Assembly (NCBI GenBank): GCA_002946415.1 | Contig: NJPS01000051.1 | Location: forward strand, 1,104,001-1,168,000 | From: Rutstroemia sp. NJR-2017a BVV2 | Lineage: Eukaryota; Ascomycota; Leotiomycetes; Helotiales; Rutstroemiaceae | Length of the DNA stretch: 64,000 bases | Direction of reading: 5' to 3' | Shown here: positions 56,319 through 64,000 of the stretch, piece by piece | Layout: every line of letters starts with the position of its first letter | How positions within the stretch are numbered: the stretch's first letter is position 1 | Notes under the pieces: model-generated | Databases searched by the model: none | The model's input: only the letters and a program-made list of their open reading frames with translations | Told to the model about the DNA's origin: nothing | Position numbers and translations under genes: made by a program

Positions 56319-57690
56319 CTTGTCTGATTTGCAGGATTGTGTGAGTTTCTACTCTGTGGAATTTCTTCCTTCGCTATGGCGAAAGATTCTCGACGGTATC
56401 GTTTCTTTGCGATCTATACTTCGGGGCGGGATAGTTAGCCTTGGTGAACAACTACGTCCGATGCGGGACAGCAGCGAAGACATCGCACAAGGCAGAGTGC
56501 CCTTCCAACGGTGCCAACAACTCGGAGCAACGTATTTTCGAACATTTCGTGCATGTACAAGACAGGTAGTGATGGGGAATGTTTGACTTACAATTCGCGA
56601 TGCAGCACACAAAGTGTAGAGTATTAGGATAGCGCAGGAGTTATTCTTTGGGTCTTCTAATTGAAGAAGTCAATCCAAGGCGCAGATTTTCCGGGGACCT
56701 CGTTTAGATGGAGACAGCCGTGTGGTTTTCCCTTATCGGAGAAGAGCCTGCACGCAAGAACAACGCTTCGAGTACTTCGTAGTTGAAGAGAATTGAAAAT
56801 GTGAGAGGAGATTTGGTACAGTGAGAGGCCGAGTCGAGACGGGAGTTCTAAAATGTAAAGAAACAGTAAGACTTGGATTGTCGGTAGGGTTTGGCGGAGT
56901 CTTAAAAACGAGGAATTGTTCGCCTTACGCTGGTGGAAAAGAAAGAAGCGGCGTTTCTACTGTGGAAAGCATGGAAAGGATAGAATCGAAAAGAAGGGTC
57001 TCGAAAGGTAGCGATTTGACTGGCTTCTGACTGGTTCGTCGGATTTTCATTCAGCCGCATCGATCTCCGGTCGTTCCTGTGCAGCACGGAGTACACAGGA
57101 TTATATAATACATATATACTTCGTATTACAAAGTAACTTCACAATGTTATGGATAAAAATGCTCCAAATAAGCACTGAACGGGACTGAACGGGACTGAAC
57201 TCGACCTCCCTGGCATGAACTTGCCTCGTTCTAAACAAAGAATTCTAGCTCGAGTCAGGAAGCGAAGAACTTCCACGCTTCCACGCTCCCACGCCTCCAC
57301 GCTTCCATGCTTCCAGTTCTCCCACCTGCCACGTCGTTGGTCTATCCAAGACAAGCAGTAAGGCTAGATTAGATCAGTACAGGATGTAGCAAGATTAGCG
57401 AAAAAGACAAAGACACCGAGACGCCTCTCCTTACACCAGTGTGGATGGCAAAAAGGAAGAAAAAAGATCTGAGCTACTTTGGAGCGTGGGAGAAAGGAGG
57501 GGCTTCTTATCGATAACACCTGGAAAGTGGAATCTTAATATTATTTATTTGTTAGAACTTACAGCCGATTAAGTCATCGCATTTCTCTTAAGAGTGCTTG
57601 TGCCCCTCGTGCCCCTCGTGCCCCTCATCGTCTCGTCCTTCTTCCTCCTTGAAACCTGCAACCTCCCCCCGGCTTCTCTTCCCTACCAAG
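56319..57690. other. Divergent intergenic YDJ1/FCY1
   Basis: 1.37 kb holding both upstream regions. The open frame 56311-56586 (+) is antisense to the YDJ1 leader and is not called. Repeats of a degenerate CCACGCTTCC word occur at 57268-57315, with two copies of CGGGACTGAA at 57179-57200. I did not find a clean heat-shock element (three inverted GAA units). Confidence 0.5.
57600..57626. repeat. GTGCCCCTC tandem repeat, 3 copies
   Basis: Three perfect 9-bp units 64 bp upstream of the FCY1 start codon, so in its core promoter or 5' leader. Confidence 0.95.
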
Positions 57691-58511
57691 ATGGCTTCCC
57701 TTAATGATCAAGAAGCCTTTGCTGTCGCAGTAGAAGAAGCCAAAATAAGTTACCAGGAAGGTGGTGTGCCGGTATGAGCCCCCAATCATCCACAACCAAT
57801 AGAGACCACAACTATCTCTACATACGTTTTGCACGGTTGTTAACAGCCCATCGTTAGATTGGAGCTGCCTTAATTTCAAAGGATGGGAAACTGCTAGGGC
57901 GTGGACATAACATGCGAGTCCAAAAAGGAAGCGCTATTCACCATGTAAGAAACAATAGTGAAGACATATGCTCCTCTCTATCGGCTTGCTTGGAGATCAA
58001 TTACATTGATACTGCAGTTTAGGGGGAGACTTCTGCTCTAGAAAATTCTGGACGACTCCCTGCTTCCGCTTACAAAGGGGCAACGATGTTCACAACGTAT
58101 GTCAATAATCACCAATATTTTCATTAGAAATCAAGTACCATGCTGATGCTTTCTCAGATTATCCCCGTGCGATATGTGGTAGGTGGCAAACTTGTATTAA
58201 CAATGCCCAAAACGTGCTAATCGTTCTGGCAGTACTGGAGCCTGTATTCTATATGGTATTTCAAGGGTAGTCATTGGAGAGAACAAGACCTTCCTCGGAG
58301 GCGAAGCATACTTGAAACAGAGAGGGATTGAGGTTGTCAACATGCAGAACGATGAATGTCAGGAACTGATGGAGAAATTCATCAGTGAAAAGCCAGATTT
58401 ATGGTAGGACAGATCTGACAAATCTGACATCTCCAGACCTTTTCTCTAACGATATTTCCTAGGAACGAGGACATCGGCGTGGAAAAGAGGGTCTATTCAA
58501 AGGAGGGATAG
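57691..58511 (+). CDS. FCY1: Cytosine deaminase FCY1
   Basis: Zinc-dependent pyrimidine salvage enzyme converting cytosine to uracil. Six exons: 57691-57771, 57858-57944, 58023-58096, 58158-58178 (21 nt), 58233-58403 and 58463-58511; 483 nt, 160 residues, matching the yeast enzyme's size. The zinc ligands and catalytic Glu are all present: His56 and Glu58 in HHGETSALEN, Cys85 and Cys88 in LSPCDMC. Exon 2 ends on His56, exon 3 starts GET, and the 21-nt exon 4 carries the SPCDMC segment, so the active site is assembled from three exons. The intron-2 acceptor is TTTAG just before GGGGAGACT; an earlier CAG would break the frame. The gene ends 54 bp from the HEM12 stop codon. Confidence 0.95.
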
Positions 58512-58565
58512 GATGGCCATCAGGGCTCATTCTCGAACAGCAACCGTGATTGGCTAGTGTGGATT

Positions 58566-59867
58566 TCATTTAGTCAGTCTATGTATTTCCTCAAAATAGA
58601 ATTTCAAATCGTCGGGGTTGACAAATGGTGTGATTCCTATTGACGTCAGTAAAGAACAACGATACGCTGTATAAAGGACGAACCATGTCCAAGATTTGCA
58701 ATCCAGCCTTGTTTTCCACCTCTAAAGCCCTTTACCATTTCCTCAACCACACGAGTTATAGCCTCTCGAGTTCCATACAAAACTCCTGGGTCTGCGTTTC
58801 CTTGAAATACAATAGGTCGGTCGCCCCGTATACGGACTGCCTCTGCTGGATCTTGAAGCCAGTCAAGACCTACAACTTGGTACCCAAGGTCGCAGAGTGA
58901 ATCAAGAGCATACCATGCTCCTTTCGCAAACACAACCATAGGTACAGGCTCAAGTCCGAGCTCCTTTAGACGCCTTGGTAGATTTGCTGAGATATAACCA
59001 AGGTATGGTTGAGAAAACTCTTTAAACGAAGATGGGGATAATTCGGCTGCCCATGAGTCAAAGACTTGGACTAACTGTGAGAGCATTAAATACTAAAATT
59101 TGGCAGGTTATAAAGGGAGCTTACTTGTGCTCCTGCCTGGACTTGTAGTGCGAGATACTCTACGCACACTTCCGCAATCTTCTGAAGGAGGTCTTTGCTT
59201 GCTTGCGGATACTTATAGACCCAAGTCTTGGTCTTCACAAATAGCTTGCTTCCTCCTCCTTCTACCATATAGCAGAGTAAAGTCCATGGAGCACCGCAGA
59301 ATCCGAATAATGGAACACGACCCTTCAACTTGTGTCTTGTCATAGTGATCGCTTTGTATACATAATCCAGCTCGGCGGCAACATCGACCTTCTTGTTGAG
59401 CACCTGCTCATATTGCCCATCATCTGGCGATTCGAGTGGGCTAGGAAAGTGAGGCCCTTTCTTGTCCACCATCTCAACAACCATGCCCATAGCTTGAGGA
59501 ATGACCAAAATGTCAGAGAAGATGATGGCAGCATCGACGAGTCCGGCATAACGTTCAATTGGCTGAAGAGTCAATGTGGATGCAATTTCTGGTGAACGGC
59601 AGCATTCAAAGAAATCATTGTTGCCCTTCGCCTCGTGATATTCAGGTAGGTAACGCCCAGCTACAGAAAGATAATTCACGATTAGCTACGCCCGTTCTAA
59701 TTGTTGCTTCATTGAATCATACCTTGGCGCATCACCCACATCGGAGGCCGCTCTACCTTATGACCTGAAATCCATCAGCACGCCGAATCCTCTATTCGAC
59801 ATCGCAACTTACCCCATGCTGTTCTAATGATGAGGTCGTTCTGTAGCGGTTCGAATTGATGGCCCAT
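58566..59867 (-). CDS. HEM12: Uroporphyrinogen decarboxylase HEM12
   Basis: Cytosolic haem-pathway enzyme that decarboxylates uroporphyrinogen III to coproporphyrinogen III. Exons 59867-59813, 59764-59723 (42 nt), 59660-59125, 59074-58684 and 58636-58566; 1095 nt, 364 residues, the normal length. The signature [16 protein letters not shown] (residues 25-40) crosses the intron between exons 2 and 3. [15 protein letters not shown] holds the catalytic Asp, [19 protein letters not shown] and [13 protein letters not shown] are conserved, and the C-terminal [13 protein letters not shown] crosses the last intron. It is tail to tail with FCY1, and its start lies 455 bp from a divergent probable mitochondrial gene. 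Confidence 0.96.
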
Positions 59868-60322
59868 GATTTACTACAGGGGGGAACGGAGACAATAAAT
59901 CTAAAATATAAACAACTTTTTGCTGGACAGACGGTAGGGGGGCTGTACAATAAATGGAAATGCATATGAAATTTTAGGAGAACCAGGACTGTATGAAAGC
60001 TGTAATTGTCATCATCTGCTTCAAAGTTTCATCCCACCTCGGAACTCCATGTCGACCCCACCACAAGAAATAAAATAAGCTACGGTGCCCGCATGTTCTG
60101 CCCGCATAAACAATTCACCGAAGCCGAACAGCACCGGGGAAAAGAAGTCTGGTAGACCGTTAAGTACAATATATACACTGGGTTGCCCACTGATAGCACA
60201 GGTTTGCTCAAAGGCCTGGGAGCCGATCCGCAAACCTCCCGAAGTCAAAGTGTCCGACAGTACCAGGGTTTCAATGTCGATTTATAGAGGGTTGGTGGGC
60301 CGGGTATTTTTCTCAACGCGCT
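59868..60322. promoter_or_regulatory. Divergent promoter HEM12 / 60323 gene
   Basis: 455 bp between start codons. A plus-strand frame from 60085 continues past 60323 in another frame and has no recognisable content; not called. No known element recognised. Confidence 0.45.
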
Positions 60323-62617
60323 ATGCGCCCTCGACCGGCGACATGCTGTCGGAAGCTCCAACGTCAGTTTTCACTTCCCCCGGACTTATCTCTATGGGTT
60401 TCCGATGATCAGCTCTCGTACGCATTCCGGAGATTCTGCGATGTCTCAAAGTCCACTAGACGATATGGCAGCTCTGTGCCTGGCCCAATGGAGAGTAGGA
60501 GAAGATTGGGGAAAAGACGAATGGCACATGTTAGCGACACACAGCCCTCTATTCTCGATGGAGCGACATTTTGGGGCTCTTCGTGGGGTACTGGGCAAAC
60601 TCAATGGCAGTGGAAACCCCCTTCGCCTTCCCTCCAAGGCACTTCAGCGTCGGAAAAAGCAGGTAACATGCTTGACTGGTTGATGAAATGGATTTATAAA
60701 CCTGCGCAACCACCAGACGACTTTGCAGACACTTTGGGATCCATAGAAGATGCGCATGATACCAAAGAGCAGGAAATGGGGGTTGAAAGCGATGTGGAGG
60801 ACTTTTGCTCGGCTATTAAGTCGTGCACGCCTGTTGATGCAATTCGGCTATGCGACTCATTCAACCAGAAGTTCCAGCGACATCTCACCCTCGGTCTAGT
60901 ATGCAGTAGTCTTCTATCTCGGACACTCCAAAATGTCAGTCTAGCCCTACGAATGGCATCGCAACAGGAGCAAGGCATCAACACTGCTCGGCGACTGTTA
61001 ATGTTTTACTCATCTGTCTGGGAAGGCATCCTGTCTTGCAAAGTCATGAGGCCTATTGACTTTGACAGTAAAGTTATTGGAGAGTTTATCTCCTTATTAG
61101 CTGAAATTCCCAGCTCGATAGAGCTACATAATCTAACCTCGAAGGTTCTCGCATCTGTCTCTTCAACTCAGCTCGAAGCTACGCTGGGGAATATTGAACT
61201 ACTCATTAAATCATCTATAATGCGCTTGGCATGGCAGCCTGCCCATATTCACAGATATCAAGGCTTCAAGGATGCCGAAATTTCAATAAAAACTGTTCAG
61301 CAAAGCATTCGCCGCGTCAAGTTCTTAACAATGTCCCATAAATTCGTCAATTTACCTGAAGCTAGACACGCCTTATCGAAAGCGTTTGAGGATCTCAATG
61401 CTGCTTGCGCTGCAATTGTCAACGCAGAGGATACCTTGCAGCCTGCTCTTTACATCAAATCAATGGTCGCTGTTCTGGCTTTATTGCCCAAAAGCCTCTT
61501 GCCGAAACTGGCCACATCTTGCTCCAATTTTCTCAATCAAAAAGACTTCCTGGAGGAAGAGTTGTCATCACCACTGGTGCTTAGGCCTATGCGAGAGGGG
61601 CGTCATGTTGCCTGTTTCGATTGGTTGTTAATTTTGTCCAGGCTGGAAAAAATGGATGATGTGACTTTCACATCAATTTGGAACATGTTAGAGTCGTACA
61701 GCTTAGGCCAGTTAAACCCTCAAGCCGAGTCGTCGCATTTTACAACAGCGGTTGAAATCGCCGAACTTTCACTCAGTCGTTGGATTACTCAAGGCCATGT
61801 TGTTAAAGGACTTGCTGTGGAGCACACATTCAGAACTATGAATGTACTTGGTCGGACACCATTTCTTAATTTATTCCGGAGCCTACAAAAGCATGAGGAG
61901 TTGCACGATGAGATGTTTCGCACATTCTTCGATCTACTGTATAAACTTCAAAAGCCCCGTCATAGCTTTGCCGCCCTTCATCAACTACGAAGATATGCGT
62001 CCAGAGTAGACGTTAGGACGGTTGCGAAAATCGTGAGACGTATGGATCTTAACAACCGCCGTATGGCATACCAAATTTACATGCACTATTGCAAGGGGCG
62101 AATAAAGCCCGAGTCTTGTGTCTCGTTGATTGTGGCGATGATCAACAGCGACAACATCAGCTCTCGCTCAATATGGGCTGCTCTAGAGATTCCCATCTGG
62201 GCCGAACTCCCCGAACACCGAAAGCATCCTTGTCGAAAGAAGTCCCTGTCTAAATCCCGAATCAATCTCATACACAAAATGGCGACAGCATTTTCTGTGT
62301 CTAAAGTTCGGAGCCCTAGGGTTGCGCTGCGCAATGTTACACAGTGCTGGCAATATCTTAGTGCACACGGTGTCGAACCAATGCCGGAGATGTCAAAAGC
62401 TATTGTCTACCTGGGTGTCACCAGAGATATAGAAGAATATAACTGGGTCAGTACGGACAGATTTAGATGGGTATTTGATGTCGTTGCAAAATGTGAGGGC
62501 CAAGAGGTAGCTGATGAAATGGATCGAGCTGTGTATAAATGGAGACAGCATTTGGTACAGGAATCGGATGCCAGATTTAGAGAGGCCAATGTGCTTGGCA
62601 CAGGCCATTTGATCTAG
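60323..62617 (+). CDS. Hypothetical protein, probable mitochondrial, helical
   Basis: Single long exon of 764 residues. The N-terminus is rich in Arg, Ser, Cys and Gln and lacks acidic residues (MRPRPATCCRKLQRQFS), as in mitochondrial presequences, but no membrane span is seen. From about residue 115 (LDWLMKWIYKPAQPPDD) the protein is all-helical, with repeated Leu/Ala helix pairs (ARHALSKAFEDLNAACAAIV; RRYASRVDVRTVAKIVRRMD; RMAYQIYMHYCKGRIKPES). This recalls the PPR-like organellar RNA-processing proteins of filamentous fungi. No catalytic motif is seen. The first 100 codons overlap another open frame (60405-60683), so the true start could be downstream or spliced. The gene faces TRM82 tail to tail and is divergent from HEM12. 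Confidence 0.75.
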   Translation: MRPRPATCCRKLQRQFSLPPDLSLWVSDDQLSYAFRRFCDVSKSTRRYGSSVPGPMESRRRLGKRRMAHVSDTQPSILDGATFWGSSWGTGQTQWQWKPPSPSLQGTSASEKAGNMLDWLMKWIYKPAQPPDDFADTLGSIEDAHDTKEQEMGVESDVEDFCSAIKSCTPVDAIRLCDSFNQKFQRHLTLGLVCSSLLSRTLQNVSLALRMASQQEQGINTARRLLMFYSSVWEGILSCKVMRPIDFDSKVIGEFISLLAEIPSSIELHNLTSKVLASVSSTQLEATLGNIELLIKSSIMRLAWQPAHIHRYQGFKDAEISIKTVQQSIRRVKFLTMSHKFVNLPEARHALSKAFEDLNAACAAIVNAEDTLQPALYIKSMVAVLALLPKSLLPKLATSCSNFLNQKDFLEEELSSPLVLRPMREGRHVACFDWLLILSRLEKMDDVTFTSIWNMLESYSLGQLNPQAESSHFTTAVEIAELSLSRWITQGHVVKGLAVEHTFRTMNVLGRTPFLNLFRSLQKHEELHDEMFRTFFDLLYKLQKPRHSFAALHQLRRYASRVDVRTVAKIVRRMDLNNRRMAYQIYMHYCKGRIKPESCVSLIVAMINSDNISSRSIWAALEIPIWAELPEHRKHPCRKKSLSKSRINLIHKMATAFSVSKVRSPRVALRNVTQCWQYLSAHGVEPMPEMSKAIVYLGVTRDIEEYNWVSTDRFRWVFDVVAKCEGQEVADEMDRAVYKWRQHLVQESDARFREANVLGTGHLI

Positions 62618-62726
62618 ATTATAATACACCAGATATCATAATTTTTTCTTTCTTTTTTGCAATCCCTTCGTCTCCTTACATTCATCATAAACAGCGCGAA
62701 GCGTGTCTGTGACTGCTTCTAGCTGA

Positions 62727-64000
62727 TTATGATTCTTCCTCGCCTTCCGTCTTCCTTAAATTGCCAACACCGTACAGCAAAGTTTTCAGCCGATCTACCT
62801 TCCCCTCTTCCACAAAACCTTCGCTGTCCTCCGTCACAAATCCATTGCAGTCCTCGCTCACAAACTTGCCCTCGGGCTCATCAAACCTATAGAATTGCAA
62901 GGAATTGACACTGGTTTCATTGGATTTCCGGGCGGCGGTAGTAGACCCCGGTACATGGAAATTGTCGATCGAGGCTATGAGCGACATCTTTGAATCTGTT
63001 GTATGATTTAAAACAATAGACAGAGCATTGCCAGAGAGTGGAAGGGTCTGAACATAGGTGAGATGAGCTTCTCTTGTGAGTGTATAGATGATACAGGCCG
63101 GAACTCTAGATACTTGGTTAGCGTTAACTCCGCAGTCAGTGACAAAGAACCGAACTCACCCTTCGCATGTAGCCACAACAAGGTCCCAACCTGATTGGCG
63201 GGCTCTGCAGTGGTAGATGCCCGTAACTGCAATCTTGTGTGACTCAGCTGTAGCGGTATCTTCTGAGGTACTCTCTACATGACCTCTAAGATCTGCTTTG
63301 AATAATAAAGCTCCCTTGACCCAGTCCCATACATATATATCATCGTCTCCGCCACCAGAAATGAGTATCTCAGGCCTAGGGGAGGGAATGCACAAACGAC
63401 TAACGAAGTCTTTGTGGCCAAGACAAAAACCTTCAATGATGTGTGTTTGGGGAATTCCTCTTGTAACCCGGATATGCTCGTCCCTATCGGCTGTGAGAAT
63501 GTAACTGTGGCCGTTTGCTGTAGCTACGGCAACATCTGTGAGCATAGATACATGGCCAAGTAGAAGCTTATGCTCGAAGTTTGGTCCTGACTTTTGGGAG
63601 GCTTTGTTGGCTTGTTTCTTTTGTGCTTCCAGTGCTTTAAGGTTACGGACAGAGTGCACTGTGAGATTACTTGCGGCGGGTTGAAAGAGCTTGGGAGGCT
63701 GGTTTTCATTTACGGGTGCAGGCGAAGCGGAGTCTTCTATCGCTAGAGGAGCAAAAGGTGGATCAGACGGTATTAGAGGAAGGGAGTAAACATCTCCAAA
63801 TTTATCGGCGCTGATTATGGTGCTGTCATCAGCTGTCGTGACAACAGCGCATGGCCGTTTTGGCATGCAACTAAAACCTCGTTAGGCATTGATGATCCAA
63901 ACAGGGCATGGCATCGCTCACCGTTCGCTAAGTTGTCTCAAGCTGCTACCGTCATCATCTTCCCATTTCAGGACCCTAATTGCTTTGTCCTCACCCGTGA
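62727..64000 (-). CDS. TRM82: tRNA m7G46 methyltransferase non-catalytic subunit TRM82 (5' end outside window)
   Basis: WD40 partner of Trm8, needed for N7-methylguanosine at tRNA position 46. Exons seen: >64000-63922, 63870-63160 and 63105-62727, with introns of 51 and 54 nt; the N-terminal part lies right of the window. The visible protein starts GEDKAIRVLKWEDD, then LSERCMPKRPCAVVTTADDSTIISADKFGDVYSLPL, the family hallmark. Next come GHVSMLTDVAVA, ILTADRDEHIRVTRG, FCLGHKDFVSRLC and SGGGDDDIYVWDW, which are propeller blades. A Lys/Gln-rich insertion (LEAQKKQANKASQK) sits between blades, as in other members. The acidic tail ends GNLRKTEGEEES. Confidence 0.93.

Noticed and set aside
56319..56700. 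Heat-shock element upstream of YDJ1
   Set aside because: GAA and TTC words are present but not in the required alternating 5-bp spacing for three units.

Overview
This window is nuclear chromosomal DNA from a filamentous ascomycete fungus. Short spliceosomal introns (mostly 45-115 nt, GT-AG ends, CTAAC-like branch sites) interrupt nearly every gene. The conserved genes are fungal versions: a Zn2Cys6 regulator, a YAT-type amino acid permease, a Pkr1-type V-ATPase assembly factor, a fungal cytosine deaminase, and a Ydj1-type Hsp40 with a CASQ prenylation tail. The general character suggests Pezizomycotina, perhaps Leotiomycetes; the class is a guess. I saw no tRNA, rRNA, CRISPR array, transposon or virus-derived gene.

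Layout. At 1-2233 is the 3' part of an SF1 helicase (HCS1/IGHMBP2 type). At 5170-7255 is an orphan disordered coiled-coil protein. An eight-exon amino acid permease lies at 8902-11062 (-), and the large TRAPP II subunit TRS130/TRAPPC10 at 11842-16658 (-). A secreted beta-propeller protein is at 17886-19018 (+). From 19019 to 28229 there is a gene-poor, microsatellite-rich stretch of 9.2 kb, ending at a SCOC-family short coiled-coil gene (28230-28847). A second gene-poor stretch of 3.1 kb follows. Then come a doubtful small orphan gene (31940-32641), a MmgE/PrpD-family enzyme (32965-34428, -) and a divergent sugar-transporter-family MFS gene (35403-37290, +).

From 38.4 kb on the window is dense in housekeeping genes: PKR1, SMD1, MTQ2 and SDHAF3/SDH7 (the last two divergent across 194 bp). 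A cysteine-rich small protein, a TauD/TfdA-type dioxygenase and a Zn2Cys6 transcription factor follow, and these look like an accessory insertion. Next come the proteasome subunit PUP1, nucleoporin NUP159, Hsp40 YDJ1, cytosine deaminase FCY1, uroporphyrinogen decarboxylase HEM12, an orphan probable mitochondrial protein (60323-62617) and the tRNA m7G methyltransferase subunit TRM82, which runs off the right edge.

Gene models were rebuilt by hand by joining exons at splice sites. For every complete multi-exon gene the summed exon length is a multiple of three and family motifs continue across the joins. The housekeeping genes do not form one pathway. The two stretches most likely to hold a functional module are the divergent MmgE/PrpD-transporter pair and the dioxygenase-regulator-small protein trio. 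Neither can be shown to be a novel system from sequence alone.
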